The notes: generated by a model from the sequence alone, not told the origin. A DNA stretch of 64,000 nucleotides from Dyadobacter sediminis (GCF_005860765.1 NZ_VCEI01000029.1:124001-188000), one strand, 5' to 3'; shown: positions 26,608 to 38,741, counted from the first letter of the stretch. Program-made: numbers and translations.

Positions 26608-26937
26608 TCAAGCTTCGCCGCCGGGACCGCCAAAGCTTATCGGAAAATTGAATGTCGGCTCATTGTCCTGAGAACTGGGGATTGTTCCATACTGATCTTC
26701 ATACTTTTGAATGTTATCGGTCAAAGCAGCAATCAGACGTTTGGCATGTTCGGGCGTAATGATAATACGGGCTTTTACCTTGGCACGCGGAACGCCTGGC
26801 ATGAGCCGGATAAAGTCCAGAATGAATTCGCTATTGGAGTGTGCGATCATGGCAAGGTTGGAATACACACCTTCCGCCATTTCTTCGGACAACTCCACAT
26901 TTATCTGTTGCTCGCTTTCTTTATTGTTATCTTCCAT
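26608..26937 (-). CDS. DUF3467-family protein
   Basis: 109 residues. The core INVELSEEMAEGVYSNLAMIAHSNSEFILDFIRLMPGVP, followed by AKVKARIIITPEHAKRLIAAL, fits the DUF3467 family. It is soluble with acidic N-terminus and Gly-rich tail. The gene stands 135 bp after rpoC behind a terminator-like hairpin; I recall the same placement in many Bacteroidota. The molecular role is unknown. Confidence 0.85.
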   Translation of the reverse strand: MEDNNKESEQQINVELSEEMAEGVYSNLAMIAHSNSEFILDFIRLMPGVPRAKVKARIIITPEHAKRLIAALTDNIQKYEDQYGTIPSSQDNEPTFNFPISFGGPGGEA

Positions 26938-27020
26938 TTGTAAGTTTTTCTGATTCAGGGTTTTTACAACATTTGGGTTTGCAGCCGGAAATTACTAAAA
27001 ATAAACAGTATCAAAAAGCA

Positions 27021-27058
27021 AAGAGCCGGTTCCGCATAAGCAGAACCGGCTCTTTTTT
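27021..27058 (-). terminator. Terminator hairpin after rpoC
   Basis: A perfect 12-bp stem (27021-27032 with 27043-27054, AGAGCCGGTTC core) and 10-nt loop lie 15 bp after the rpoC stop. The minus-strand side carries a broken T tract (TTTGCTTTTT), the plus-strand side a clean T6. Partial readthrough into the DUF3467 gene is possible. Confidence 0.75.
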
Positions 27059-27072
27059 ATGAAAGATGATGT

Positions 27073-30000
27073 TTACACCAACTCCTTTTTCTTGCGTGAT
27101 TGTTTTTCACGCGAATCAGTCAATGCATCAAATTCTTCTTTCGATCCAACGATCAGGTTTTCGTACTGACGCATACCTGTTCCGGCCGGAATCAAGTGAC
27201 CTACGATCACGTTTTCTTTCAATCCTTTCAGTTCGTCGCGCTTTCCTCTTACGGCTGCTTCGCTCAATACTTTGGTTGTTTCCTGGAACGAGGCCGCAGA
27301 AACAAAACTTTCAGTACCCAAAGAAGCTTGTGTAATACCCATCAAAGTAGGTTTCGCAACAGCTGCCTGCGCATCACGTGCAGTAACCAGTTTCAGGTCA
27401 CGACGTTTCAAGCTTGAATTTTCATCACGCAAACGGCGTACAGAAATGATCATACCCGGTTTAAGTGTTTCGGAGCTACCTGCGTCCTCAACTACTTTCA
27501 TATCCAGAATCTTGTCATTTTCTTCACGGAATACTACACGGTCAACCGGTTGCATTTCAAGGAAGTTCGTATCACCTGCATCCAGGATTTCCACTTTCTG
27601 CATCATCTGGCGTACGATACACTCGATATGCTTATCGTTGATCTTCACACCCTGCAGACGGTATACTTCCTGAATTTCATTCACAAGATATTCCTGCACC
27701 GCAGTTGGTCCTTTGATGGAAAGAATATCAGCTGGCGTAATGGCACCGTCGGACAATGGATCACCTGCTCTTACAAAGTCGCCATCCTGAACCAGAATGT
27801 GTTTCGAAAGTGCCACCATGTAACGACGTTGTGTTCCGTCTCTTGATTCGATATGAATCTCGCGGTTACCGCGTTTCACACCTCCGTAAGAAACTACACC
27901 GTCGATTTCAGAAACCGTTGCCGGGTTAGACGGGTTACGTGCTTCGAAAAGCTCGGTAACACGCGGCAGACCTCCTGTAATGTCGCGGGTTTTACCAACA
28001 ACACGAGGGATTTTTGCCAGAGGCTGACCTGCTTTAATGTTTGTTCCGGATTTAACAACCAGACGTGCTCCAACCGGAAGGTTGTAACCTTTTTCAGTCT
28101 GATCTTTCAGCAACGTTGACTTGCCTTTTACCACGATGGCCGGGTTTTTGGTTTTATCACGTGTTTCAATGATCACTGATTCCTGGAAGCCAGTCTGCTC
28201 ATCAAATTCCTCACGGTATGTAATGCCTTCTTCAATTGCATCGAAGGAAACTGCTCCGGTGAATTCGGAAAGGATTACAGCATGATATGGGTCCCAGGTA
28301 CAAAGTTCCTGTCCTTTGAACACCGTGTCGCCTTCTTTTACCAACAGGGTAGCACCGTAAGGCACGTTGTTGGAAATAAGCAGTTGTTTTGTTTCAGGGT
28401 GAATGATTTTCACTTCACCGGAACGTCCCATTACTACTGTAATGTCATCTCCTTCTGAATTTACAGACTGCACAAGTCGAAGGTCTTCAAATTCAATTAC
28501 ACCGTCGAATTTCGCCTTGATATTTGCTTCAACAGAAATGTTGGAAGCCGTACCACCAACGTGGAATGTACGGAGTGTCAGCTGCGTTCCCGGCTCACCG
28601 ATCGACTGCGATGCAATTACACCCACAGCTTCACCAATGTTCACCATGTGTGCAGAAGCCAATGAACGTCCGTAGCATTTTGCACAAACACCATTACGTG
28701 TTTCGCAAGTCAGTACCGAACGGATTTCGACTGTTTCAATGCTGGTTTCATCGATGTATGCGGCGATTTCTTCTGTAATTTCCTGACCGGCAGTAAGGAT
28801 AATTTCATTAGAAAGCGGATCGAACACATCATGAACGCTTACACGGCCAAGGATACGTTCAGAAAGCGGCTCAACAATATCTTCGTTGTCTTTCAAAGCA
28901 GAAATTGCAATACCGCGCAATGATCCGCAATCTTCTTCCACAACAACAACATCCTGTGCCACGTCATGCAAACGACGGGTCAGGTAACCTGCATCCGCTG
29001 TTTTCAAAGCTGTATCGGCAAGACCTTTACGTGCACCGTGTGTCGAGATAAAGTATTCAAGAACGTCAAGACCTTCTTTAAAGTTGGAAAGAATCGGGTT
29101 CTCGATGATTTCACCTGCACCACCGGCAATATTTTTCTGAGGTTTGGCCATCAGACCCCTCATTCCACCCAGCTGACGGATTTGCTCACGCGAACCACGT
29201 GCACCGGAGTGCATCATCATATAAATGGAGTTAAATCCACCCTGATCCGTTTCCAGCTGTTTCATCAATGTTTCTGTGATGCGTGAGTTAACACGAGTCC
29301 AGATATCGATAACTTGGTTGTAACGTTCGTTTTCAGTGATAAGACCCATCAAATAGTTACTCCAAACGTTCTCTACGTCACCTTTGGCTTGCTCAATGAG
29401 TTTCTCTTTTTCGTCCGGAACCATTACGTCATTCAATCCCATTGACAAACCGCCTTTGAAGGCCATCTGGAAACCAAGTTCTTTGATCTCATCAAGGAAT
29501 TGAGCTGTACGGGCAACGCCGGCCATTTTAAAAACCAGACCAATTATCTGCTGAAGTTTTTTCTTCGTCAGCAACTCATTGATATATCCTACTTCCTCAG
29601 GAACAGCCTGATTGAAAAGAATACGTCCGGCTACGGTATCAACCAGTTTTGTTTCAAACGTTCCGTCGTCGTTACGTACACGCAGACGGCATTTGATATT
29701 GGCGTGTTTAGAAAGTTTGCCTTCATTAATGGCGATAACAACTTCGTCAGGGCCATAGAAAATTTTACCTTCTCCAATAATCGGATATTCAGGCGTACTT
29801 ACACGGCCTTTTGTAACATAATACAGACCCAAAACCATGTCCTGTGAAGGAACCGTAATCGGTGCGCCGTTGGCAGGGTTAAGGATATTATGTGACGAAA
29901 GCATCAGCATCGAAGCTTCCAGTACGGCTTCCTGACCAAGCGGCACGTGAACGGCCATCTGGTCACCGTCAAAGTCAGCGTTGAATGCAGTACAAACCAA

Positions 30001-31395
30001 CGGGTGCAACTGAATCGCTTTCCCTTCGATCAGTTTTGGCTGGAATGCCTGGATACCCAAACGGTGAAGCGTCGGAGCACGGTTCAGCAGAACAGGATGT
30101 CCTTTCAAAACGTTTTCCAGAATATCCCAGATCACAGGATCTTTACGATCTACGATCTTCTTCGCTGATTTTACCGTTTTAACGATTCCACGTTCGATTA
30201 GCTTGCGGATGATAAACGGCTTGAATAATTCTGCCGCCATATCTTTCGGCAAACCGCATTCGTGCAATTTCAACTCAGGTCCAACGACGATTACCGAACG
30301 ACCTGAATAATCGACACGCTTACCAAGCAAGTTCTGACGGAAACGTCCCTGCTTACCTTTGAGCATGTCGGAAAGTGATTTCAATGCACGGTTTCCTTCA
30401 GAACGTACGGCATTTACTTTACGGCTGTTATCAAAAAGGGAGTCAACCGCTTCCTGCAACATCCTTTTTTCGTTACGCAAGATCACTTCCGGCGCTTTGA
30501 TCTCGATCAGACGTTTCAAACGGTTGTTCCGGATGATTACACGACGATAAAGGTCATTCAAATCGGAAGTCGCAAAACGACCGCCGTCCAAAGGCACAAG
30601 CGGACGAAGTTCTGGTGGAATAACCGGAACCATTTTGATCACCATCCACTCCGGACGGTTTTCGATGCGTGTATTGGCATCACGGAATGCTTCAACAACT
30701 TTCAGACGCTTTAACGCTTCTGCTTTACGTTGCTGCGAAGTATCCGTTGCAGCCTGGTGACGAAGTTCATATGAAAGCTCATCCAGTTTGATCCGGTTCA
30801 AAAGCATTTCAAGTGCATCCGCACCCATTTTCGCGATAAATTTGTTTGGATCCGTATCCGGAAGCAACTGGTTTTCGCGTGGCAGTTTATCCACGATATC
30901 CAGGTATTCGTCTTCGGTAAGGAAATCAAGATAGCTAACGCCGTCCTCTTCTTTAATACCCGGCTGTACTACTGCATAGCGCTCGTAGTAAATAATCTGA
31001 TCCAGTTTTTTGGTAGACAATCCAAGCAGATAACCTATTTTGTTAGGCAAGCTGCGGAAGTACCAGATATGAGCAACAGGAACGACCAGTTCAATGTGAC
31101 CCATACGCTCACGACGTACTTTTTTCTCAGTAACTTCCACGCCGCAACGGTCGCAGATAATTCCTTTATAACGAATACGTTTGTATTTCCCGCAATGACA
31201 TTCCCAGTCCTTTACAGGTCCGAAAATACGTTCGCAGAATAACCCGCCCATTTCCGGCTTGTAAGTCCGGTAATTGATGGTTTCAGGCTGTGTTACTTCA
31301 CCGAAAGAACTCTCAAGAATCGATTCGGGTGAAGCCAGACTGATCGTCATTCTGGAAAAATCACTATTAAGTTTTTTGTTCTTTTTGAAAGACAT
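27073..31395 (-). CDS. rpoC: DNA-directed RNA polymerase subunit beta'
   Basis: 1440 residues, usual for Bacteroidota. It contains the N-terminal zinc site (CHCG and CDRCGVEV, about 65-85), the catalytic Mg motif [14 protein letters not shown], the trigger-loop region, and a second zinc site ([18 protein letters not shown]). With the beta subunit it forms the RNA polymerase active centre. It follows rpoB after a 95-bp spacer that contains a GNRA-capped hairpin and no promoter that I could see. Confidence 0.99.
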   Translation of the reverse strand: MSFKKNKKLNSDFSRMTISLASPESILESSFGEVTQPETINYRTYKPEMGGLFCERIFGPVKDWECHCGKYKRIRYKGIICDRCGVEVTEKKVRRERMGHIELVVPVAHIWYFRSLPNKIGYLLGLSTKKLDQIIYYERYAVVQPGIKEEDGVSYLDFLTEDEYLDIVDKLPRENQLLPDTDPNKFIAKMGADALEMLLNRIKLDELSYELRHQAATDTSQQRKAEALKRLKVVEAFRDANTRIENRPEWMVIKMVPVIPPELRPLVPLDGGRFATSDLNDLYRRVIIRNNRLKRLIEIKAPEVILRNEKRMLQEAVDSLFDNSRKVNAVRSEGNRALKSLSDMLKGKQGRFRQNLLGKRVDYSGRSVIVVGPELKLHECGLPKDMAAELFKPFIIRKLIERGIVKTVKSAKKIVDRKDPVIWDILENVLKGHPVLLNRAPTLHRLGIQAFQPKLIEGKAIQLHPLVCTAFNADFDGDQMAVHVPLGQEAVLEASMLMLSSHNILNPANGAPITVPSQDMVLGLYYVTKGRVSTPEYPIIGEGKIFYGPDEVVIAINEGKLSKHANIKCRLRVRNDDGTFETKLVDTVAGRILFNQAVPEEVGYINELLTKKKLQQIIGLVFKMAGVARTAQFLDEIKELGFQMAFKGGLSMGLNDVMVPDEKEKLIEQAKGDVENVWSNYLMGLITENERYNQVIDIWTRVNSRITETLMKQLETDQGGFNSIYMMMHSGARGSREQIRQLGGMRGLMAKPQKNIAGGAGEIIENPILSNFKEGLDVLEYFISTHGARKGLADTALKTADAGYLTRRLHDVAQDVVVVEEDCGSLRGIAISALKDNEDIVEPLSERILGRVSVHDVFDPLSNEIILTAGQEITEEIAAYIDETSIETVEIRSVLTCETRNGVCAKCYGRSLASAHMVNIGEAVGVIASQSIGEPGTQLTLRTFHVGGTASNISVEANIKAKFDGVIEFEDLRLVQSVNSEGDDITVVMGRSGEVKIIHPETKQLLISNNVPYGATLLVKEGDTVFKGQELCTWDPYHAVILSEFTGAVSFDAIEEGITYREEFDEQTGFQESVIIETRDKTKNPAIVVKGKSTLLKDQTEKGYNLPVGARLVVKSGTNIKAGQPLAKIPRVVGKTRDITGGLPRVTELFEARNPSNPATVSEIDGVVSYGGVKRGNREIHIESRDGTQRRYMVALSKHILVQDGDFVRAGDPLSDGAITPADILSIKGPTAVQEYLVNEIQEVYRLQGVKINDKHIECIVRQMMQKVEILDAGDTNFLEMQPVDRVVFREENDKILDMKVVEDAGSSETLKPGMIISVRRLRDENSSLKRRDLKLVTARDAQAAVAKPTLMGITQASLGTESFVSAASFQETTKVLSEAAVRGKRDELKGLKENVIVGHLIPAGTGMRQYENLIVGSKEEFDALTDSREKQSRKKKELV

Positions 31396-31446
31396 AATTA
31401 AAAAGTCGTTTGTCTATAAGTCGAAACTCAATCTTTATTGCATTTC

Positions 31447-31480
31447 TAAGGAGAACTGTACTTTCGCACAATTCTCCTTA
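31447..31480 (-). promoter_or_regulatory. GNRA-capped 15-bp hairpin in the rpoB-rpoC spacer
   Basis: On the minus strand the transcript can form an uninterrupted 15-bp stem (two G-U pairs) with loop GAAA. It starts 10 bp after the rpoB stop. No T-run follows, so it is not an intrinsic terminator. A processing or stability element is the likely role (inference). Confidence 0.55.
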
Positions 31481-31490
31481 CGACTATAAA

Positions 31491-34400
31491 TTAGTCCAGC
31501 GTAATCTCCAAAGCCAATCCACGAAGTTCGTGAACAAGTACGTTGAAGGACTCCGGAATATTCGGTTTCGGAAGGTTTTCACCTTTTACGATTGCTTCGT
31601 ATGCTTTGGCACGGCCAACAACATCATCGGATTTAACGGTAAGAATTTCCTGAAGAATATGCGATGCACCGAATGCTTCAAGTGCCCATACTTCCATTTC
31701 TCCGAAACGCTGACCTCCAAATTGTGCTTTACCACCCAAAGGCTGCTGCGTAATAAGCGAGTACGGTCCGATTGAACGGGCGTGCATTTTATCATCCACC
31801 AAGTGACCAAGCTTCATCATGTACATCAGACCAACGGTTACCGGCTGATCAAACTGCTCACCACTTAATCCATTGTAAAGATAAGTACGTCCCCAGTCAG
31901 GCAATCCTGCTTCTTTCAGCTCAGCTGCCACTTCGGCTTCGGTAGCACCGTCAAAAATCGGTGTAGCATACCTGCGGCCCAGTTTCAAACCTGCCCAAGC
32001 AAGAATTGTCTCGTAAATCTGGCCGATGTTCATACGTGAAGGTACACCAAGCGGATTCAACACGATATCAACAGGCGTTCCGTCTTCCAGGAAAGGCATG
32101 TCTTCATCACGAACAATACGGGCAACAACCCCTTTGTTACCGTGACGACCCGCCATTTTATCTCCAACTTTCAATTTACGTTTCTTAGCGATATATACTT
32201 TCGCCAGTTTCACGATTCCGGCAGGAAGTTCGTCACCGACTTCAAGCGCAAAACGATCACGTTTGAACCGACCCATCAATTCACTGCGCGCGTTCAAATA
32301 GTTCTTAAGAACCAATGAAACCTGTCTGTTTGTTTCTGCATCTTCAGTCCATGAATCAGTCAGAACATCACCAATCAGGTTTACTTCTTCTGCAACTGCA
32401 TACTGGCTTTCGTCGCGGTAAGGGTTGTTTGCCGGGAACAAGTTTTCCGAGATATTTCTCACATTAAACTTCATTCCTTTTGAAATCAGCTCATCACCAA
32501 ACTTATGCTTAACGCCTTGTGTCGTTTTGCCGTCAACAAGTTCAACCAGCTTTTCGATAATACGTCCGCGAAGCTGAGTCAGGTCACGGCTGTATTTTTT
32601 CATGAGCAGGCGAAGCTCGTCTTTATGTTTTGCACGTTCTTCTTTTGTTGGACGTGAGAACAATTTCGTATCAATAACAACCCCTTTCATGGATGGCGGT
32701 GCTTTTTTGGAAGCATCTTTCACATCACCGGCTTTGTCACCAAAAATGGCACGAAGCAGTTTTTCTTCAGGAGTCGGATCGGATTCTCCTTTCGGAGTGA
32801 TCTTACCGATCAGAATATCTCCTTCTTTTACTTCCGTACCAACCTGAACGATACCGTTTTCATCCAGATTTTTAACAGTTTCCTCACTTACGTTCGGAAT
32901 TTCAGCCGTAAGTTCTTCTTCTCCACGCTTGGTATCACGAACTTCCAATTCAAATTCTTCAATGTGAATCGAAGTAAAGATATCTTCCCGAACTACTTTT
33001 TCAGAAATTACAATCGCATCCTCAAAGTTATATCCCTGCCATGGCATAAATGCAACCAAAAGATTGCGGCCCAGTGCAAGTTCGCCGCCTTCGGTACCGT
33101 AACCCTGGCAAAGTGCTTCTCCTTTCTTCACTTTCTGGCCTTTAAGAACCATTGGCTGAAGGTTAAGGCAAGTATCCTGGTTGGTACGACGGAATTTTAC
33201 AAGATCGTAAGAAACGCTGTCTTCAATAAAGCTCACGAGACGTTCTTCATCTGTTCTGTCGTATTTAACAACAATTTTCTTGGCATCTACAAACTCAATA
33301 ACGCCATCTCCCTCAGCAACAACCAGCGCACGTGAATCCATAGCAACACGTTTTTCAAGACCTGTTCCAACAATCGGCGCTTGTGGACGCAGCAATGGAA
33401 CACCTTGACGCTGCATGTTTGATCCCATCAATGCACGGTTGGCATCATCGTGCTCAAGGAACGGAATCAGAGAAGCCGCCACAGAAACGATCTGATTGGC
33501 AGCAACGTCCATATAAGATGCCTGAGAAGGATCAACCATCGGGAAGTCACCTTCAAAGCGTGTCTTGATTTTTTCTACGGTAAAGTTTCCTTTATCATCT
33601 ACAGAAGCATTCGCTTGTGCAATGTATTTGGAATCTTCTTCTTCCGCAGTCATATATATCAGTTCATCCGTCAGCTTACCAGCGCCATCAATAACACGGT
33701 ATGGCGTTTCGATGAAGCCCATTCCATTTACTTTTGCAAATACACAAAGTGAAGAAATCAGACCGATGTTCGGACCTTCTGGAGTTTCAATGGTACAAAG
33801 ACGTCCATAGTGCGTGTAGTGAACGTCACGAACCTCGAAACCAGCTCTTTCACGGGAAAGACCGCCAGGTCCAAGCGCTGACATTCTGCGCTTGTGTGTA
33901 ATTTCAGCCAATGGATTGGTTTGATCCATAAACTGAGACAACTGGTTTGTACCAAAGAATGAGTTGATAACAGAAGACAACGTACGCGCATTGATCAAAT
34001 CAACAGGCTTGAAATCTTCGTTATCACGTACGTTCATACGCTCTTTAATCGTACGCGCCATACGCGCAAGACCAACACCAAACTGCGCATAAAGCTGCTC
34101 GCCTACAGTACGGACACGACGGTTTGACAAGTGATCAATATCATCCACAACCGCTTTTGCATTGATCAGACCGATCAGATACTTTACGATAGAAACAATG
34201 TCACCTGTTGTCAGAACGCGAACATCAAGGCTGGTGTCAGAACCCAGTTTTTTATTAATTCTGTAACGACCAACGTCACCCAGATCATAACGCTTGTCAC
34301 TGAAGAACAAGCTCTGGATTACATCACGAGCCGTTTGTTCATCCGGTGCTTCTGCATTACGCAGCTGACGGTATATTTGCTCAACGGCTTCTTTATCAGA

Positions 34401-35354
34401 GTTAGAGCTATCTTTTTGCAACGTATTATAAATGATATTATAATCCGCTACATTCATATCTTCTTTATGCAGAATAACAGACTTCTGTCCGGATTCCACA
34501 ATCACTTCGATGTCTTCCGGAGAAATCGTTGAATCACGTTCCAGCAATACTTCATTACGCTGAATCGAAACAACTTCGCCGGTATCTTCATCCACAAAGT
34601 CCTCAGTCCATGTACGAAGAACCCTTGCTGCCAAACGACGACCAACGGCCTTTTTGAGGTTTGCAGGTGTCGCACTAATTTCTTCAGACAATCCGAACAG
34701 ATCCAGAATGTCTTTATCAGAACCAAAACCAATGGCTCTCAGAAGTGTAGTTACCGGAAATTTTTTCTTACGATCGATGTAAGCGTACATGACGTTATTC
34801 ACGTCTGTAGAAAATTCAATCCATGAACCTTTAAACGGAATGATCCGCGCTGAATATAGTTTAGATCCGTTTGTGTGCTTGCTCATCGAGAAAAACACGC
34901 CCGGAGAACGGTGAAGTTGCGAAACAATCACACGTTCAGCACCATTGATTACAAATGAACCTCTTTCGGTCATGTAAGGAATATTTCCCAGGAAAACTTC
35001 CTGTTCAATGGTTTCAAATTCTTCGTGATCGGCATCATTACAGATCAGGCGCAATTTTGCTTTAAGCGGAACGGCATAAGTCAAACCACGATCAATAGAT
35101 TCATCGACGGAATACTTTGGCGGTTCAAGGAGATAATCAATAAATTCCAGCACGAAATTGTCGCGTGAATCAGCAATTGGAAAGTTTTCAGCGAAAACTT
35201 TGTACAATCCTTCGCCGGACCGATCTTCAACAGATGTATCCAAACTGAAAAAATCCCGGAATGATTGTACCTGGATTCCCAACAGATCCGGATAATCGAT
35301 AATCTGATTAATCCTCGAAAAATTTTTTCTAGGTGTTGCTTTAATTGTAGCCAA
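31491..35354 (-). CDS. rpoB: DNA-directed RNA polymerase subunit beta
   Basis: 1287 residues. The fork and rifampicin regions are intact ([32 protein letters not shown]), as are the late NIGQIYE and [15 protein letters not shown] blocks. The frame begins with TTG at 35354; there is no in-frame ATG before the upstream stop at 35373-35375, and the N-terminal [14 protein letters not shown] matches the expected start of the protein. It follows rplL after a 323-bp leader that holds an attenuator-like hairpin. Confidence 0.98.
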   Translation of the reverse strand: MATIKATPRKNFSRINQIIDYPDLLGIQVQSFRDFFSLDTSVEDRSGEGLYKVFAENFPIADSRDNFVLEFIDYLLEPPKYSVDESIDRGLTYAVPLKAKLRLICNDADHEEFETIEQEVFLGNIPYMTERGSFVINGAERVIVSQLHRSPGVFFSMSKHTNGSKLYSARIIPFKGSWIEFSTDVNNVMYAYIDRKKKFPVTTLLRAIGFGSDKDILDLFGLSEEISATPANLKKAVGRRLAARVLRTWTEDFVDEDTGEVVSIQRNEVLLERDSTISPEDIEVIVESGQKSVILHKEDMNVADYNIIYNTLQKDSSNSDKEAVEQIYRQLRNAEAPDEQTARDVIQSLFFSDKRYDLGDVGRYRINKKLGSDTSLDVRVLTTGDIVSIVKYLIGLINAKAVVDDIDHLSNRRVRTVGEQLYAQFGVGLARMARTIKERMNVRDNEDFKPVDLINARTLSSVINSFFGTNQLSQFMDQTNPLAEITHKRRMSALGPGGLSRERAGFEVRDVHYTHYGRLCTIETPEGPNIGLISSLCVFAKVNGMGFIETPYRVIDGAGKLTDELIYMTAEEEDSKYIAQANASVDDKGNFTVEKIKTRFEGDFPMVDPSQASYMDVAANQIVSVAASLIPFLEHDDANRALMGSNMQRQGVPLLRPQAPIVGTGLEKRVAMDSRALVVAEGDGVIEFVDAKKIVVKYDRTDEERLVSFIEDSVSYDLVKFRRTNQDTCLNLQPMVLKGQKVKKGEALCQGYGTEGGELALGRNLLVAFMPWQGYNFEDAIVISEKVVREDIFTSIHIEEFELEVRDTKRGEEELTAEIPNVSEETVKNLDENGIVQVGTEVKEGDILIGKITPKGESDPTPEEKLLRAIFGDKAGDVKDASKKAPPSMKGVVIDTKLFSRPTKEERAKHKDELRLLMKKYSRDLTQLRGRIIEKLVELVDGKTTQGVKHKFGDELISKGMKFNVRNISENLFPANNPYRDESQYAVAEEVNLIGDVLTDSWTEDAETNRQVSLVLKNYLNARSELMGRFKRDRFALEVGDELPAGIVKLAKVYIAKKRKLKVGDKMAGRHGNKGVVARIVRDEDMPFLEDGTPVDIVLNPLGVPSRMNIGQIYETILAWAGLKLGRRYATPIFDGATEAEVAAELKEAGLPDWGRTYLYNGLSGEQFDQPVTVGLMYMMKLGHLVDDKMHARSIGPYSLITQQPLGGKAQFGGQRFGEMEVWALEAFGASHILQEILTVKSDDVVGRAKAYEAIVKGENLPKPNIPESFNVLVHELRGLALEITLD

Positions 35355-35677
35355 GGCTATGTTTGATTTGGGTTAGTAGACAAACTAATGCGTTGAAGTA
35401 ACCTTTACAGCACGCAATGGTATTAATTAGTTTTAAACCTAATCTAATGCCTCGTAGAAGAATAAATAATTGTCCCTTTTCTGTCTTTTCTACGAATAAA
35501 GAAGTGTTTCGGACAAATTATTCAATATGGAGAAATACAACCTTAATAAATCGCAAAGGCTGTTATATACAAACGCAAAAAAAACGATTTTGGTTTAGTA
35601 TGTATATAAAATAGGAAAAAGACCTGATGAAAACCAGGCCTCATTCCTAAAAGTTATAGGTTGACGTTGTAAGCAAA
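35355..35677 (-). other. rplL-rpoB leader region
   Basis: A 323-bp stretch without a gene. Its rplL-proximal end holds the attenuator-like hairpin. The rest is AT-rich with no promoter matching TTTG-N19-TAnnTTTG on the minus strand, so rpoB is probably transcribed by readthrough. Confidence 0.4.
35616..35642 (-). terminator. Attenuator-like hairpin between rplL and rpoB
   Basis: On the minus strand a short GC-rich stem (GGCCTG with CAGGTC, one G-U pair) and an 8-nt loop are followed by TTTTT. The stem is weak, which fits partial termination that lets ribosomal protein output exceed that of RNA polymerase. Such an element is known between rplL and rpoB in E. coli. Confidence 0.6.
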
Positions 35678-36064
35678 TTATTTTACTTCAACTTCTGCAC
35701 CTGCTTCTTCAAGTTGTTTTTTCAAAGCTTCAGCTTCGTCTTTAGCAACTCCTTCTTTAACAGGTTTTGGAGCACCATCCACCAATTCTTTCGCTTCTTT
35801 CAGTCCAAGTCCGGTAAGGTCTTTTACCAATTTAACAACCGCAAGTTTACTTGCACCGGCTGCTTTAAGAATAACATCAAAAGATGTTTTTTCTTCAGCT
35901 GCAGGAGCATCTGAACCACCACCAGCAGCAGGACCTGCCACCATTACTGCACCAGCAGCTGCAGGCTCAATACCGTACTCGTCTTTAAGAATTGCAGCCA
36001 ATTCGTTCACTTCTTTAACCGTAAGGTTAACAAGCTGTTCTGCGAAAGCTTTCAAATCTGCCAT
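35678..36064 (-). CDS. rplL: 50S ribosomal protein L7/L12
   Basis: 128 residues from the ATG at 36064; the frame runs nine codons further up but the family starts at [22 protein letters not shown]. An N-terminal dimer domain, an Ala/Gly hinge (about 40-60) and the C-terminal factor-binding domain with [27 protein letters not shown] are all intact. It forms the stalk that recruits translation factors. It follows rplJ by 87 bp. Confidence 0.98.
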   Translation of the reverse strand: MADLKAFAEQLVNLTVKEVNELAAILKDEYGIEPAAAGAVMVAGPAAGGGSDAPAAEEKTSFDVILKAAGASKLAVVKLVKDLTGLGLKEAKELVDGAPKPVKEGVAKDEAEALKKQLEEAGAEVEVK

Positions 36065-36151
36065 TTTTATTTTGATTTTTTGATTATACAATAAGATGTT
36101 TTAAAAGCTCTGATTTACATTAACCCGGAGAGCTCAGCCTGGCTTTTTATA

Positions 36152-36682
36152 TTAGTCTTCTTTCTCAGATAAAGTTTTGAGAATACCAGCCAATTTGTTT
36201 CCTCCGCTGGAAAGAGCAGAAATAACATTTTTGGCAGGCGATTGCAACAATCCGATAACCTCTCCGATCATTTCCTGTTTGGATTTCAGAGCGATCAGAA
36301 CATCAAGCTGGTTTTCACCAACAAAAACCGACGAGTCAACAGAAGCTCCTTTGAACTTAAGCTTGTCGCTACCTGATTTTTTCTTGAATTCTTTAATCAA
36401 TTGTGCAGGAACTTTACCTGACTCCGGGTGAAACATTACTCCGGAAAATCCCTTTAAAACTTCGTCAAAAGAGGAATAATCCGTATTTAATGTTTCCAGT
36501 GCTTTCTTAATCAATGTATTCTTAACAACACGATACTCAATTCCGCGTTCGAAGCAAAGGCCTCTAAGCTGGTTTGTTTCACCGACAGACATTCCGTTTG
36601 CGCTAGTGATATAGAAGTATGGAGTGCTAGCGAATTTTTGACTTAATTCGTCTATAATTACTGCTTTCTCTTCCCGTGTCAT
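36152..36682 (-). CDS. rplJ: 50S ribosomal protein L10
   Basis: 176 residues from the ATG at 36682, which gives the usual start MTREEKAVIIDELSQKFASTPYFYI. The YRVVKNTLIKKALE segment and the C-terminal stalk helix are present. It anchors L7/L12 to the ribosome. Its start is 1 bp after the end of rplA, so no separate L10 leader is possible directly upstream; any autoregulation must use sequence inside rplA. Confidence 0.97.
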   Translation of the reverse strand: MTREEKAVIIDELSQKFASTPYFYITSANGMSVGETNQLRGLCFERGIEYRVVKNTLIKKALETLNTDYSSFDEVLKGFSGVMFHPESGKVPAQLIKEFKKKSGSDKLKFKGASVDSSVFVGENQLDVLIALKSKQEMIGEVIGLLQSPAKNVISALSSGGNKLAGILKTLSEKED

Positions 36683-36683
36683 A

Positions 36684-37382
36684 TTATAATCCTGGAATCG
36701 TGTTTTTATCAATAGTAACACCCGGGCTCATCGTACTTGACAAGTGAATGCTTTTTACGTAAGTTCCTTTTGCCGAAGATGGTTTAAGGCGAACCAAGGT
36801 ATTGATAACTTCCTGAGCGTTTGCTACAAGCTGATCATTTCCAAAAGAAACTTTGCCTACACTGGTATGAATAATTCCTGTTTTATCAACTTTGAAATCG
36901 ATCTTACCTGCTTTTACTTCTTTAACAGCTTTTGCAACATCCGGAGTTACAGTTCCTGATTTAGGATTCGGCATAAGTCCGCGAGGACCCAAAACTTTAC
37001 CCAACCGTCCTACTTTTGCCATTACACTAGGCATAGTAATAATCACGTCGATATCTGTCCAGCCTTGTTCTATCTTTTGGATATACTCATCAAGACCAAC
37101 GTAATCTGCGCCTGCTTCTTTCGCTTCTGCCTCCTTGTCCGGAGTACACAAAACCAATACACGAACTTCTTTTCCGGTTCCATGCGGCAATGTTACCACG
37201 CCACGTACCATTTGATCAGCTTTACGAGGATCAACGCCAAGACGAACGTCGATATCTACAGAAGAATCAAATTTAGTATAGGAAATCGTCTTAAGAACGT
37301 CCGCTGCCTGCTCAAGAGAGTAAGCCTGATTTGCATCGAATTTCGAAAGAGCTTCTTTTTGCTTTTTAGTCAGTTTTCCCAT
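36684..37382 (-). CDS. rplA: 50S ribosomal protein L1
   Basis: 232 residues, the normal length. Contains the [15 protein letters not shown] and [18 protein letters not shown] blocks and the C-terminal [17 protein letters not shown] end. It binds 23S rRNA at the L1 stalk and, in other bacteria, represses its own operon. It follows rplK by 37 bp. Confidence 0.99.
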   Translation of the reverse strand: MGKLTKKQKEALSKFDANQAYSLEQAADVLKTISYTKFDSSVDIDVRLGVDPRKADQMVRGVVTLPHGTGKEVRVLVLCTPDKEAEAKEAGADYVGLDEYIQKIEQGWTDIDVIITMPSVMAKVGRLGKVLGPRGLMPNPKSGTVTPDVAKAVKEVKAGKIDFKVDKTGIIHTSVGKVSFGNDQLVANAQEVINTLVRLKPSSAKGTYVKSIHLSSTMSPGVTIDKNTIPGL

Positions 37383-37419
37383 GTTCTTTTTTTCTTTAGC
37401 GTATTAATTTAATCTACGC

Positions 37420-37869
37420 TCAGTTGTTTTCTTCCCACGGGGCTTTGCCTGCTACAGTAATACCCATACTACGAGCCGTTCCCGCTATCATTTTCATGGC
37501 AGAATCAATAGTAAAGCAGTTTAAATCCGGCATTTTAGTTTCAGCGATCGTACGAACCTGATCCCATGATACAGAACCTACTTTTAAACGGTTAGGCTGA
37601 GCCGAACCTGTTTTTACTTTTGATGCTTCCAGAAGCAGAATTGCGGCCGGGGGAGTCTTGATGACAAAGTCAAAAGACTTATCCTTGTAGTATGTAATAA
37701 CTACCGGCAATACCACACCCATTTTGTCCTGGGTACGGCCATTGAATTGCTTGCAAAACTCCATGATATTCAAACCCTTAGATCCCAGTGCAGGACCAAT
37801 CGGAGGTGAAGGATTGGCTTGACCACCCTTTACCTGAAGTTTGACGTATCCACCTATTTCTTTTGCCAT
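37420..37869 (-). CDS. rplK: 50S ribosomal protein L11
   Basis: 149 residues; typically 140-145. It contains the proline-rich [29 protein letters not shown] block and the C-terminal RNA-binding [12 protein letters not shown] segment. It forms the GTPase-associated centre with 23S rRNA. It follows nusG by 76 bp in the standard secE-nusG-rplKAJL-rpoBC order. Confidence 0.99.
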   Translation of the reverse strand: MAKEIGGYVKLQVKGGQANPSPPIGPALGSKGLNIMEFCKQFNGRTQDKMGVVLPVVITYYKDKSFDFVIKTPPAAILLLEASKVKTGSAQPNRLKVGSVSWDQVRTIAETKMPDLNCFTIDSAMKMIAGTARSMGITVAGKAPWEENN

Positions 37870-37945
37870 TGTTTTGTAAAATTTGTCGGTTCATTGATCA
37901 TCTAACGGCTCACATGCAAGTGGAAGCTTACCTGCCCGCTAATTT

Positions 37946-38500
37946 TCAACTATCCTTTTCTACTTGTGCGTAACTGAGTTCCACGGGTGTATTACGCCCG
38001 AATATTTTTACAACTACATTGAGTTTTTTCTTTTCATCAAATACCTCCTCAACCAGTCCGATAAATCCGCTGAACGGCCCATCCACTACCTTAACAGTCT
38101 CTCCTTTTATAAATGACATACTAGGAGCTTCTTCATGCTGCTCTGCTTCATCTACTTTACCGAGAATTCTGTTAATTTCAGATTGGCGAAGTGGAACCGG
38201 AACTTTTGAAGTTCCTTCTGCATTGCCTAAAAAGCCAATTACGCCCGGAATACTGGTTATGATATGAAGTACTTCACCTTTTGATAAGTCTGCCGAAATG
38301 ATTATGTATCCTGGAAAGAAGTTTTTTTCCCTAACACGTTTCTTTCCGTTTCGCATTTCATATATCTTTTCAGACGGAATCAGAATCTGCGGAACGAATT
38401 CATTAAGCTTTTGCCGTGCTATTTCATTTTCAATGTAGGACTTGATCTTTTTCTCTTGCCCTGACACTGCTCTCAATACAAACCAATTTAGACTACTCAT
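37946..38500 (-). CDS. nusG: Transcription termination/antitermination factor NusG
   Basis: 184 residues. The N-terminal NGN domain starts NWFVLRAVSGQEKKIKSYIENEI and includes FFPGYIIISADL. A C-terminal KOW domain reads GETVKVVDGPFSGFIGLVEEVFDEKKKLNVVVKIFGR. It binds RNA polymerase to aid elongation and coupling. It lies 33 bp after secE. Confidence 0.98.
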   Translation of the reverse strand: MSSLNWFVLRAVSGQEKKIKSYIENEIARQKLNEFVPQILIPSEKIYEMRNGKKRVREKNFFPGYIIISADLSKGEVLHIITSIPGVIGFLGNAEGTSKVPVPLRQSEINRILGKVDEAEQHEEAPSMSFIKGETVKVVDGPFSGFIGLVEEVFDEKKKLNVVVKIFGRNTPVELSYAQVEKDS

Positions 38501-38533
38501 ATTATTATGGGGTTGCCGCTACAATAAATAGCC

Positions 38534-38725
38534 TTAGAAAGACTGATAAAACAGCTTCAATGCATTTTCAAAAACGAAATCCATTACACCTACCACAAAG
38601 GCAAAAATAAGGGATCCGACAAGCACTAAAGTTGTATTAGCCTGAAGCTCGTTAAAAGGAGGCCATGTAACATGCTGGGTTATTTCTTCCCAGGATGCTT
38701 TCAAAAAAGAAGTAAATTTTTCCAT
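38534..38725 (-). CDS. secE: Protein translocase subunit SecE
   Basis: 63 residues with the conserved amphipathic SWEEITQHVTWPPFNEL helix and one membrane helix (TLVLVGSLIFAFVVGVMDFVF). It is the short form of SecE found in most bacteria outside the Enterobacteria. It lies between tRNA-Trp and nusG, the standard place. Confidence 0.97.
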   Translation of the reverse strand: MEKFTSFLKASWEEITQHVTWPPFNELQANTTLVLVGSLIFAFVVGVMDFVFENALKLFYQSF

Positions 38726-38741
38726 TTTCCTTTTTAATATG

